From Kwoniella bestiolae CBS 10118 (Eukaryota; Basidiomycota; Tremellomycetes; Tremellales; Cryptococcaceae), in the NCBI RefSeq assembly GCF_000512585.2, contig NC_089242.1, positions 2,294,001 through 2,358,000 on the forward strand: DNA of 64,000 bases. The letters are read 5' to 3'. The position numbers and the translations under genes were made by a program. Positions 14,101 through 24,269 of this stretch are shown here, piece by piece. The number at the start of each line of letters is the position of its first letter. Positions within the stretch are counted from its first letter, which is position 1. The notes beneath the pieces were generated by a model, which was not told the DNA's origin, ran no database searches, and worked only from the letters and a program-made list of their open reading frames with translations.

Positions 14101-14542
14101 TTCATGTGTCAGTGGGATTACAAGGGTGAAAAAGGGTATGGGCACGTCATAGAGGGTGTGTCGGATAGTGGGACTGGCGCGGGGAAGGCTGAGGGGGAGG
14201 ATAAAGAGGGGGATGTGGGTGGTGCGGGAGGGAAGGAAGATGAGTTTCCTAGGTTGGTCTACTCACTATCTCCTTCTCTCGGCTTATTATTCCATTGTCC
14301 CCACGTTCGAATTTTCCACCCTCTGTAATGATGTTCTGTAAAAGAGGTTGGTGGTCAATGCTGATACTCTATGTCGATCTATTAGATACTTCGCAGCAGA
14401 AGTGATCGGGAACGTGTTAGGTTTAGAACCTCGTAAATGGCGTAAACCTAGGAAAATTGATTACAATCTCAACAAAGATAGAGCAAGGAAACTAGGCGAG
14501 AAATTCCAACCGTTCAATTGGACTGTTGGCCAAGGTACTTAG
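11109..14542 (+). CDS. CWF19: CWF19-like protein (CwfJ domains), spliceosome/lariat factor
   Basis: Homolog of fission yeast Cwf19 and yeast Drn1, which act late in splicing and in intron-lariat turnover with the debranching enzyme. The N-terminus is an RS/RD/KH-rich low-complexity stretch (from MGESSRRDRSRSRSPSRR), then a central region with LNKLQAKVIRAKLMDEPNA typical of CWF19-like proteins. CwfJ-C-1, a HIT-like fold, starts at CPFCYQDDRNP (from about 13553) and includes the histidine segment GHCLIVPIQHH. CwfJ-C-2 ends the protein (EVIGNVLGLEPRKWRKPRK ... FQPFNWT). First exons: 11109-11429, 11492-11830, 11883-11958; several more follow, and the last begins near 14386 after an intron in the PRY codons. 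A longer upstream open frame to 10923 was not used because the ATG at 11109 starts the RS region. Confidence 0.93.
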
Positions 14543-14953
14543 TGAGGGTGCAACGATCTTGCATGTGTTAAATCGGATGAAATGCAAACACCACTGTATT
14601 CATGTACGAGTGAAAATATCTCCCATGCATGCGGGTCCAATTGACACTCGGCAGTGTCAAGCATCCCAAATCTACCGCATGTAAGGCCCAGGACGAATTT
14701 TGTCCCCATTGACTCATTTGCCGGTTCGATGGCTGACAGTGATCCTCAACGCACGAAGAGCAGATCTCGAAGTGATAGAATAAATTGTTTGTTGAGCCAT
14801 TGCATAGTATCAAGACAAGCAGGTCATGTATAAATGAGATTATCAGGTCTCACCGTAGAGACATACGGTTCGGTGAACGCAAGCCTTATACACTGTATAT
14901 CTAGCCGACGCTGGATGTACCGAGCAGAGTCGATCATAACCATGCGCCCTTCA
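14543..14953. other. Intergenic, convergent 3' ends
   Basis: 411 bp between the CWF19-like stop and the stop of member A. No gene seen. Confidence 0.6.
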
Positions 14954-15906
14954 TTACAGTGTCACCACCCACTGAGTGTTTTGCGGCATATGGTCTTCCT
15001 CTCCCGGGGCAGATATACTGCCAAGGAAGCCTTGTTCCAAAGCAATCTCCAAATCGACTTCCGGCTCAGGACGGTCAGACGCATAAGGGGGTAAACAATA
15101 TTTCAGAGCCGCATCGACCTTTGAAAAATTTGCGTCCATTGAAGGATATCCGGACCTCAGCACATCCATCAAAAGGCTATACGCCATCAGGCATTCTCTC
15201 GGATCTGTTACTTCCCTAGGTCCAAGAGATCCGTATCCGAACTTCAATGTGCCTTGAGTTGAGTCTCTCTTCATATCAGTGATGTACCAGCGGTAATCCT
15301 ACAGCTCGCAAACAATAAGCCTTGTCTCTCGATGTCAGTTGTTGCACTCTTATAAACATTATAGGGTGAAGGATTTCGAGATCATGAGATGGAATGACCA
15401 ACAGGGATAGAGTGGCAAGCACATCGTCTATAGACAGACTTAAGCTGGAGAAAGGAGCTTACAGCACTATTCAATGGTAAACGGGACAGATACCCGTTAA
15501 CGTCGCCATGAGAGGGATCAGCGTAGATAGTCAAGGTGCATCTGCCAGTCGGGGAGGGAGAAGCTTCGAGCGAGCTGCTATAATCATCAATGTAAAACTC
15601 CAACATATTGCCATTTCTCAATCGCTCTGCAGTGATATCATGATTGACCTCTGAGAGCCAGTAGAAAGTCTTTCGAGCGTGATTCTTGAGATTGCCATCC
15701 GCATTCAAAGCTTCACCGAATGCCCCACCTCCCGAACAGATATCCAGGAATTCATGCTCTCGGTCTGATAGGGTCTGTTCCGAGGGGTCGCTGTCGATCC
15801 AAACGACATCAACAGAGTGACCCCATGTTAAGCCATCATACGCCGATCTCGGGTTTGAAAATTGGGGAATTCTGTAAGAGCCGTTGTTGGCTGTTATGGC
15901 TGGCAT
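14954..15906 (-). CDS. Unknown two-exon family, member A
   Basis: Not recognised. Exons 15463-15906 and 14954-15298 give 262 residues with a phase-0 junction (SA|DYRW). The N-terminal block contains FSNPRSAYDG, the central helix-like part KTFYWLSEVNHD, and the exon 1 end LTIYADPSHGDV. The C-terminal exon shows GTLKFGYGSLG, the helix-like FSKVDAALKYCLPP, and the end motif MPQNTQWVVTL. No signal peptide or membrane segment is seen, so a soluble intracellular protein is inferred. Its closest relative here is member B (TFYWLSEVN and CLPP/WVVT blocks shared). It is the first of six same-strand members. The 164-nt intron is longer than usual for this window, so a small extra exon cannot be excluded. 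Confidence 0.6.
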
Positions 15907-16514
15907 TTCGGATCGAGGTGTCGAGACGTTTGTGGTTCACGACCAGAGATATACGCAATTGAAAAAGTGATACCAAATTGAGAGTAGTCTTCAAGTACAT
16001 ATTGCCCGTGAGAGAGGTGCCTTCTCATACTCAACACTCCAATCACGGACATGTCTTCGGAGAAGTTGAGACTTCTAACTTGTGTAAGGAAGGCAGGATG
16101 AGCGAACCTTTGCACTAGTGAGATGTTGCAGGTAGAACGTCATCTCCCAATCTTCCTGGTCTGCATAAGAGGCCATTGGCACCATCTTCACTACGTCTGA
16201 TTGCACATGTCAAGTCCTATTGCTCCAGTGTTGGCCTATGCATAGAGTAGAGCCGAGACAGAATCTGCAGTCTCACACGGTGACGGCTACTGCAACGCAG
16301 GGGGTGATCAGAAAGGCGGAGGATGACATGACGGATCTACCAGCAATTTCAAGTCGTAAAATGACTCCGTCAGCATCGATTGTTGGGCTCTTGTATGCTT
16401 CATTTCGGCATAAATGGAATTTATATACGGGACTGCATATAAGGCGTCATCATGACGATGTACATATCTGTGCGGTCGGCGGTACGATGCGATAAACATG
16501 AACCGCAACTGGAC
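15907..16514. other. Intergenic upstream of member A
   Basis: 608 bp. A minus-strand open frame (15894-16115) and a short ATG-led stretch near 16183 could be an unrecognised 5' exon of member A, but nothing in them matches other members. Confidence 0.4.
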
Positions 16515-17588
16515 TCACTCGCCCTCCGCTGCAATACGATATGGTACCGACCAATTGTAAAGATTCGGCCTTGAACTAATGGTCACTACCCAATCCGTAT
16601 CCTCTGGCATAAAGTCCTCAGATGACGCAGCAAGGATTCGGCAAGTTCTGTCACCTTGCACACCGATCTCGAGGCTGAAACCGACGTGAGGATACATTGT
16701 CGGATGAGGTGGTAGACACCAATGCAAAGCGGTATTGATCTTTGAAAAGGCTGCATCCCAGGAATCACTATGATGTCTTAATGCCTCAATCGTCATATGA
16801 TTGGGGTCGGAGAACCGTTCTTGAGCAGCGGTATCGTTTGGATCAACATTTTTAAATCCTATTTTCAGCGATGGCGGGTCTTCTCGGGATTCGTCCAATC
16901 GGATTGCGGTGACGCGGCGACTGTAACCCTGTTGATTATGCTGAATGAGCATTGCCATTTGATACTCGTTGGCCACATGACATGTTTGTGGAGGCAACAG
17001 GCTGTAAGAACAAAACAAACAAACGGACCGCAACAACTCGAGGTGTATTTTTGCGAGAACACAAGTCGAATCACCCCCGTGAAAAGGGTCAAAAGGAAGC
17101 AACAAAAATCGATTAGACAGACTCACAGAGCTGTCTAGAGGCACATCGAGCAGCACTTCTTCATGTGGCGAGTAATAAACGTTCGGTTAAATTTTCAAGG
17201 TAAGATCACCTTCGGTCGTCGAAGAATTCTGGAGTGAGCTTTCGTAATTGCCAACCTGGGATTTCAACGGCCCATGCTCTTCCAGCTGGCTTGCAAGCAC
17301 ATCTGAATTCACTTCGGAAAGCCAATAGAAAGTCCTTACAATGTGACGCCTGAGAGCCTCATGTTCATCGAAAATTTGTCCTAGCGCTTCATCGTCGTGA
17401 AAAGCTTCAACAATTCCATGCGCTCTTTCCCTCAATGACTGCCTCGGGCCATCAGGTTGAACCGTCCGCACCTTGATGTTGTAGCTGAGTGGTCCTCCCA
17501 TAGAATCCACCATTTCCGAGCCAAGAAAAGTAAGAACCGTGTTGCCAGAGTTGTAGGTCGATGACTCGTTCATATTGGGCACAACCAA
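16515..17588 (-). pseudogene. Unknown family, member B, interrupted by an in-frame stop
   Basis: Exons by homology to member A: 17127-17588 and 16515-16928, phase-0 junction (SS|GYSRR). The reading frame is intact except for one TAA at 17187-17189 (codon 134). Coding similarity resumes after it: the segment up to VLLDVPLDSS ahead of the donor matches the equivalent end of exon 1 in member A. The second exon keeps the family features SLKIGFKNVDP, FSKINTALHWCLPP and MPEDTDWVVT. Either this is a recent pseudogene, the stop is read through, or a sequencing error is present. A truncated 133-residue product is also possible. Function unknown. Confidence 0.55.
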
Positions 17589-18476
17589 ACGTTATAGATT
17601 TAGGCACCTGGAACCAGAAAAAATCAGAAAAAACCAAGCTACACCTACGAGTGAATCGCAAGAGCAGAAAAGACATAAGTGCAAATCCTCAGGGCGGCAT
17701 ACCTGTATATCTCGCGAGATTGACTCGCACCGCATCTGTAGAGCGACGTTCGTCAGCGGAAGCTCAGCTCTCCGACTCGTGCAAGGAGGCAAAATTCTAG
17801 CCCTCGTCATGTCATCAAAGGATTAGACACGTATAAAACACACGCGGGCAGAGCCGATACGTTGTATCGTTTTAGCATGAATATGAAAGGATCGGGGAAG
17901 CCTCGACCGCCTGGTGATCCTTGCAGTCGACATCAGCACTTCTAACATTCTCTTCACGCTGCTGCGGGAAGACAGTATGGTACATAAGGCGGAATTCCAC
18001 ATCTAGGATTACACTCAATATCGTGTTCATGGCAGTATAGATCGGAAAGTAATTTCAATGCTATCTTATCCAAGCTCTTAATGTTGCAATGTTTTATCGA
18101 TGTTGCCCTCGCCTTGTTCCGGTTAAGCGATACTTTGGATATTGAAAGTCCCCCTCAGATCCTGTGTATGATATCATGTGAAAAACTTTCTTCGTCATAC
18201 AAATAGCGTGCCTCAGAAAGGTCCAGTACAGTAAAACTTTGCTACATTTCGAGTTCTTTGAGGCAGTGGCTATCACACTCATTGTTCATCTTGCCTTCTT
18301 ACAGGCCACAAAACCCGGAATGGCACGCCTGGACAATGGATGTTGCCTCATCAGTGTAAGGCCATCAAGCGCGATTGATCCTGTGATGATAGGGGAGATA
18401 GTACGGATCTCATCGTGTCATATCACACAAACTGGCATTCGTGCCTTTCAAGACTGTTATCCAAATACTGAGCTCT
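17589..18476. other. Intergenic between members B and C
   Basis: 888 bp with no supported gene; contains the presumed promoter of B and the 3' region of C. Confidence 0.5.
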
Positions 18477-19453
18477 CTACACCTTGCTCACAACTGCTTT
18501 ATACATGATTCTGGGTTCGCAGTCTTCAGGTGAGTATGCGGGGGAGATCTCGATTGTTTCCCCTGAACCAGTGACGATCAAGCTATCTGAATATTTACGA
18601 CCTGCCCAGCTCAGACCTTCTCTTTGGGTCTGCATGATTCTGAGTATAGTGTCAGACCACCTGGAATCTCTATCCCTCACTACTTCATGAACAGTATGAA
18701 GCAAATCTGAACCAAGGGCTGCGAATTGTCTGGTGCCGAAATAGAGCTCCAAGGAACCATCTTCGAGCTTGATACCGAGGACTTCGTAGGGTTTATCGTT
18801 CTGCGAATCGGCAGAATCAGTCCCTTGCGTTAGCAACTGACTCGGCCTTTTCAGCCACTTCTTCAGAAGAACATGACGGATTTACTAGTACTCACCGGGT
18901 CAGGAACAAATGCTGGTAGAGATTTAATTCCTCGGCCGGATGCAATGCTCAACTGCCAAGTATTCACCTTGGTTTCGTGAGGGGATATTTGTGACACTAT
19001 TTTCCCTTGCTTGACTGTTAAAGAAGCATCTTTTGGTATATCAACGCGAAAGTACGATCCAAAGATACCTATGGCTCTATGAATGGCATCTGTCTCAGCT
19101 TGCTCTCTGGTCACCTTTCCTGTGTCTTCTCTCGCCTTGGCTTCTGAGTTCAGAATGTCATCCCAGGTTGGGTTGTCGGATACAGCTTGCCTAAGTCGGC
19201 GCATGTTGGTGCTGAGTGCTGATTCGCCATCTTCTCCTTCCAGTGAATGACCAAGTAGAGACATCTCCACCGTTTCACAGTCTCCACCTGCAATGGGATC
19301 TCTCATGCCACTACGGGGGTTAGCGAAGGTGAATACGCATGACGGTCGATCACTCGTGTCGACCCTGGTAGCACCCCCCGGCCGAGTGAGGGTACTGGAG
19401 AAAGAGTCATCGCTGCTGTCACTGTTATCCCCAGAATTCCGTTGATCAATCAT
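18477..19453 (-). CDS. Unknown two-exon family, member C
   Basis: Not recognised. Exons 18896-19453 and 18477-18800 give 293 residues across a 95-nt phase-0 intron (FVPDP|NDKPY). The N-terminal block has FTFANPRSG and TVEMSLLGHS, then LRQAVSDNPTWDDI, a long charged helix-like segment, VDIPKDASLTV, and TWQLSIASG before the junction. Exon 2 begins EDGSLELYFG, contains RWSDTILRIMQ, and ends near IMYKAVVSKV. These blocks align by eye with member F and the dispersed member G. No signal peptide or membrane segment is seen. A TATA-like site lies about 100 bp upstream of the ATG. Confidence 0.65.
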
Positions 19454-19553
19454 TTTCTGGTCTGTCTGATACGGAGGAATATTGTTGCGGGGGTATTCAA
19501 AAAGAACGATTGGTCAAGATCAAAGACCTACTTCTCGTTAAAAACAGCTACCC

Positions 19554-19559
19554 TTTATA
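19554..19559 (-). promoter_or_regulatory. TATA-like box of member C
   Basis: TATAAA on the minus strand, about 101-106 bp upstream of the ATG at 19453. Spacing is close to that seen before members F and G. Confidence 0.45.
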
Positions 19560-20200
19560 TGTATGGGACTGCAGAACTTGACCTCATTACGTGAGAAGGC
19601 TTCACAGTATGCGGAAGTACCATGTCGAGCACCGCTATGCGCCGTCCTTTGTGGCAATCTTCCACGAAGGCCCTCAAGGTCTCGACTCCAAGAGCCTTCT
19701 GCACGCTCAGTCTCATCATCGTGATCGTTCGCTAATCTGTTGGTCATACGCAAAGGTCTTCGAGTGTCCAGCACTCCGTTCATCTTCGTTAAGCGAGAGT
19801 GGCAAAGATCCGCCCTCAATAACTTGCGGGGCGATGGAAGTCCAAAAAGTAGCTCATACTAAGAGCAGGACAAGTTTGACTGCTGTCCCCGACCACCAAA
19901 TCGGGCGATTTCCAACAAGGCTGATGATCTGCCTCACAGGAAAGTATTGATTCGACCAAACATCGTCCGAGAGACCGAGAGCAAGACACTTGGTGCGTGA
20001 CTTCTGCATGACGATACAAATCTGCAGAGAGAGCTCACCGAACTCTGAAAGTCAGGCGGAGTGCTTCACGGTGGTTTATCACATCAGACCCATTGGTCCA
20101 TTGAGTACAACTTTCAGCGACCATTCCGACAATCAAAAATTGAGATCTGAGATGCTGCCACGCCGTTAGTGGGAGCCACTTGGAGATCACAAGCGATCGC

Positions 20201-20245
20201 TAAAGCCCCAACCAGAGAGAAACCGTATGGTGGCGATTTCACACC
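20201..20245 (+). repeat. Inverted repeat, left arm (45 bp)
   Basis: Pairs with 20637-20681 on the other strand. The two differences are G/A at arm position 17 and C/T at arm position 40, both transitions. Similarity outside the arms falls to about half over the next 25 bases. Confidence 0.9.
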
Positions 20246-20636
20246 GTAGCCCCCTGACTTGACTTATCTTATGCAAAACAAGGACTGGTATAGGTAGGCG
20301 ATTTTCTTGACTGAGCGGACGGTCAAGGCCCTCTGCATGCTGTGTACCCCAATCAGACTCTGACTGGCAAGTCCATCAGCCCGTTACACCACCATCCCTA
20401 TGAGCGAAAAAGAATCCCCTATATATATAATAGAGTTCAAATCCGCTACAGTGGGAAGTGCCTGAATTTTGAAAGAAAAGCAACTTGCTGGTCCATCCTA
20501 CCATGCCGCAAGCAAGCTACACGCTTCAAAAGCATATGTGATGAGAACACTGGTCTGAGAAGCAAAGGACCAGTTTCATACTGCATATTCCACTGTTGAA
20601 ACACCGCAGAAAGACGGTGGCAAAACACCCGCCTAT

Positions 20637-20681
20637 GGTGTAAAATCGCCACCATACGGTTTCTTTCTGGTTGGGGCTTTA
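20637..20681 (-). repeat. Inverted repeat, right arm (45 bp)
   Basis: Reverse complement partner of 20201-20245, 43 of 45 bases identical. Confidence 0.9.
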
Positions 20682-20869
20682 TGGTACTTGAGCGAAATCT
20701 AGGTGTTTTACGCACCAAATACATCTTTTGATGTTGAAGCTACAGTAGGTGCGTTTTCGACCGACTTGGATGTACAGTAAAACAAGATGACATGCAGAGT
20801 CTACGAAATATATGAGAACAATCTATCTATATACGATACAGAACCGCCTGAACCATCATCAGACACACG

Positions 20870-22025
20870 CTACCCCGCAGAATATGTCAGATGATCAAGC
20901 GAATGAGCTCCAGGTAACTCTGAATGCCGCGGACGAATGGCTATGTGATATTTCGTTCCATCCTCTTCCCAAATTTCGTCCTCCGTCTTCGTGATCTTCA
21001 CGTCCACCTGATGGGTAGTATATTCCATCCTGTCATACATATAGTTGTGATTCGGATGGTACTCCATCCCTAAGGTTTTCATATTGGTAGCTTCGATTAT
21101 CCGAGGGGACCACCATTTGTGGTTGGTTGTCGTTCCTATCAATTCATTGATCAGGGATACAGGACCTTGATCATTTGATTTCTTGCTGCCTGACTTCGGT
21201 GAGCCAAAATCCAAAGTGATCGAGCCTATGGTGTCTTTCCGCTGGTAGGGTGCTGCTGACTCTTGTGTGGTGTTGAGGTTTATTCGCATATTTGTTGCCT
21301 CATCTGCTATATCTGCCTGGAGTGATGCAAATACGGTGTAACAATCAACAAATGACCAACATACGGTAACAACAGTACATCCCATTGATTCGTTCTTACC
21401 GACGTGGAAGCATCACCAACCGCCGATGTCTCCACGACATTTATTACGAATAACGGGTTTCCGACGGCCCATGACAGAATTAGGGTTGCTGACTCACAAA
21501 TGTAAATACTTTGCTCTCAGGTTCTACCAGATGTGTCTCATATATGTCCATACTCCACCTCCTGTCACCTCCTGATGAGACCACAGGCTTGAACTCGCTG
21601 GCCAAACCGTTGTTCACGCACAGCAAGCTCCCATGCGCAGGTATCTCCGTTTGATATAGACTTTCAATCATCTTCATCGATCTGATGATATGCGATTGGA
21701 TATACGTCAAATCTAGCTTTTCTTGCCAGACTTTGTTGTTCTTCGTGGTGGTCTCTAGTTTGTCAATGATACGTCCATTCCGAAGTGTGTTCACTTTCTC
21801 ATTTTTGCTTGTCTCCTCGGGGGTCGAGCCGGAGTGAAGAGATGAGTGCGAATTGCAGATGGGCTCCATCTCTATGGATATCATGTCATCTGGGATGAGC
21901 GGTCCCACCCCGTCGGACGGACAATCGAACTTCCATTCCTTACATATCCGGACAGAAGGACAAAGATGCTCGTGGTTCCGTGTATTTGCAGAGTGAGGCG
22001 TGCTTGAAGAGGTGGAAGGCTTCAT
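20870..22025 (-). CDS. Unknown two-exon family, member D
   Basis: Not recognised. The chosen ATG (22025, MKPSTSSSTPHS) precedes the family block EWKFDCPSDG and MISIEMEP. Exons 21498-22025 and 20870-21316 give 324 residues with phase-0 joining (VFTF|ADIAD). Family features are the helix-like SHIIRSMKMIESLY, IPAHGSLLCVNNGLASEFKP, RRWSMDIYE before the junction, and GSITLDFGSPKSG after it; the C-terminus contains TKYHIAIRPRH. It is one of the more diverged members. The 181-nt intron may hide a further small exon (a possible donor lies near 21401). The open frame extends upstream of the ATG but that part resembles no family member. Confidence 0.55.
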
Positions 22026-22544
22026 GATAGAATAGTACCGTATATGCGCCCTTGTCAGGAAATTACCTTCTTCCAGCGGCAATGGTGAGGCAAGGTGGAG
22101 AAGGTACGATTGAAAGAATATGATGTATTGGTTAGGATGTTTGATGATGAGCTGTAAGTTAAACACGAAGAAAGCGGATCAATCGTTTGTCAACTTGCGG
22201 CGCTGAACAGCTGTAGTTGAGAACTAAGGATACGATGCAATATGATCATGGTCCATTGTACGGTTGCCCCCCGAAGGTAGGCTTTTTCAACTCAGAAGAA
22301 GACCTCCTTTATCCTGTAATCGTCATGAAGAAGGGATACCACTACTTGCGGGCGTAGGCAAATCGCTTTCCGCCGTTCAGAAGCGTGGCCGCGATGCATG
22401 TCTCTGTGAAGCTGAATAATATGGCAAGATTTGAGCATATATGGCACGCCTTGGATCAGTATACTTTCAATGGTACAATATATCAGGTAATCAATACAGG
22501 GCGTGAACCCTTTCCGAAGCGATGATTTGTTTTTTTGCGCAGTA
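22026..22544. other. Intergenic upstream of member D
   Basis: 519 bp, presumed D promoter and E 3' region. No gene seen. Confidence 0.5.
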
Positions 22545-23619
22545 TCAATTGCTTACTTGTGGGGGTGCGTGGGGTAGATCCCATGGGCTTTCTCGGCTCT
22601 TGTACATGGTCAACACCCATTGTGGATCACCCGCCACTTTATCGAGCGCGTGTCGAGGGGCGATGATTCCACTCAGATCGCCACCGAGCTTGAAGCATAG
22701 GTAAGTCCCTTCTTTGCCGTGTGTGGGTAAGCAGTCTCTCAAAGCCTCTGAGACTACGGATGAAAAGAAGAATTCTCCTCTTCTGGCTTTATCGATCAAT
22801 GTTTTTCCTGAAGGTTGATCTTGCGCTTGATTTGTGGCTGTGTCCTTACTGGGTTCCACAGAACGCGAGCTTACAGACGATGGCCGAGGAAGACGATATC
22901 CTATCTTCAGCTCGTCATACTCCATCGGCCCATCATGTGAAGCTTCAATTGCGTCCGTGACTTCTCTTTCAGGAATCTTCAAGATAGAGCAAGGATAGTT
23001 AGCAGATACACTCAGTCTTTGGAGTCGTGTTGTGCCCTGGGCTCACCGAGTCATAGTGATATCCATTGCTCTTGGACACTTTGTCTGCCTCTGGGACGTT
23101 TACTTTCAATGAGAACTTGGTATTGTGAGGGTTGTCGTTGCCACTGAATTCGGACGATTGATTGACTATACACTTGAAGCCGGCTGCGCAATATTCCATC
23201 CATATTTCATCCGAGGCTTCGATAGAGCTGGCCATGCCAAGGGTGAGTGCGATACTTTGGACACTCCTTTCCAGATGAGCTCGGAGCTGTGAGTCAGCCA
23301 AGATTGCTTTACATTTGGTATTATTCGATCTGTCGATGGCTCGTTGAAGATTCGTCATGCCTTGACGCGCTGCTAAAGATGTATTTGTCCTACCCTCGCT
23401 AGGAGAGCTGTCGAGTTCCATGTCTACAGTGTAGAGTTTAGATGTGACAGTCGGGTTGGAGAATCTCATCTGGGGGCCGTGATTGGAGGATAACATCCTT
23501 GAGGCGAGGGCTTTGGGCCGATGATAGAATTGATAATGCGAGAACTGTTCGTAAGACTTTGGATCCAAAGTCTTAAGGCTCGCGCATGTGCAATTGGGTA
23601 CATCTTGTTGGTTGGACAT
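22545..23619 (-). CDS. Unknown two-exon family, member E
   Basis: Not recognised. Exons 23047-23619 and 22545-22976 give 334 residues with a 70-nt phase-0 intron (YHYDS|IPERE). The N-terminus has a Cys-containing stretch (VPNCTCASLKTLDP) before the family block MRFSNPTVTS and YTVDMELDSS. NLQRAIDRSNNT and a helix-like RAHLERSVQSIALTLG follow, and FSLKVNVPEA precedes the junction. Exon 2 has DELKIGYRLP, a helix-like SSVVSEALRDCLP, and the end block DPQWVLTMYKS, which pairs it with members A and B (CLP and W-V-x-T). It is soluble by inspection. TATATA lies about 210 bp upstream. Confidence 0.63.
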
Positions 23620-24269
23620 TGTGCACAGTCTGATCGTCTACTGAGAATGTCTCGCCAATATACGCTTCTCGAGTGTCCTTTGAGTCAACACAGCATGACG
23701 AAAGAAGGTGGCATCGCGACCAGGTCTGCGGCTTGCAGGGTCCACCTCTCCTTTCTGGATGATAACCCTGTTTGACACTTGCGGTGGCACATTCGTGGTG
23801 TGTCATGAGCCTAACCGCTTGGCCCAGTATATAACCGCTGCTTAGTAATCATTCCAGATCTCTAGCACTGAGCCTTTTTCAGCACTGTTTACTGCGTAGT
23901 ATCCCGGCGGTCAGGTATAGGTTTTTGACATGGTGAGCAATCTACGCGAATACACCGAGCTTTTCGGTCAGTTCCAAGACCACCCAGTCACCATTTGCTA
24001 CCCTTGAGAAACTCTCTCTGGTCTTGGCTTGCAGATTGCGGATGTACGAATCTATAGAATTTTCAGGATGGACTTTGGGTTCTTGGAATCATACGTCGAA
24101 TCTGATAGCGACGAGCTGTTGGCGGCGATCTTGGACAGACTAGCCCTGCAATCGTTGAAAAGGAAATTTCACTCATTATCGTCACCAATTCATCGTAGAT
24201 GCCAAACCATCATCAACACCAGCTGGCCTACGAGCGCACTGCAGATAAGTACACAGGCCTCCTTGTTTG
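23620..24269. other. Intergenic upstream of member E
   Basis: 650 bp, presumed E promoter and F 3' region. No gene seen. Confidence 0.5.
23828..23834 (-). promoter_or_regulatory. TATA-like box of member E
   Basis: TATATA about 210 bp upstream of the ATG at 23619. The larger distance makes it less certain than the boxes of C, F and G. Confidence 0.35.

Larger units (their letters stand above)
20201..20681. mobile_element. Candidate 481-bp MITE-like element
   Basis: Two 45-bp arms in inverted orientation match at 43 of 45 positions and bound 391 bp of non-coding sequence. Both arms end in TA at the outer edge (TAAAGCCCC and GGGGCTTTA), compatible with a TA target duplication as made by Tc1/mariner-like transposases. 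No transposase frame is present inside, so it would be non-autonomous. It lies between members C and D. Assignment as a MITE is inference; the inverted repeat itself is seen directly. Confidence 0.55.
19454..20869. other. Long spacer between members C and D holding the inverted-repeat element
   Basis: 1.4 kb with the C promoter (TATA near 19556), the 481-bp inverted-repeat element, and the 3' region of D. No protein gene supported. Confidence 0.6.

Noticed and set aside
15894..16115. Minus-strand open frame upstream of member A
   Set aside because: Does not match the N-terminal block of any family member and lacks a clear splice to exon 1.
17155..17206. A 51-nt in-frame GT-AG segment that would remove the stop of member B
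   Set aside because: The donor (GTGATC) is weak, the intron would be unusually short, and it would delete a block conserved with member A.
20425..20450. Sequence resembling a tRNA B-box (GTTCAAATCC)
   Set aside because: No matching A-box or cloverleaf arms at the needed spacing.
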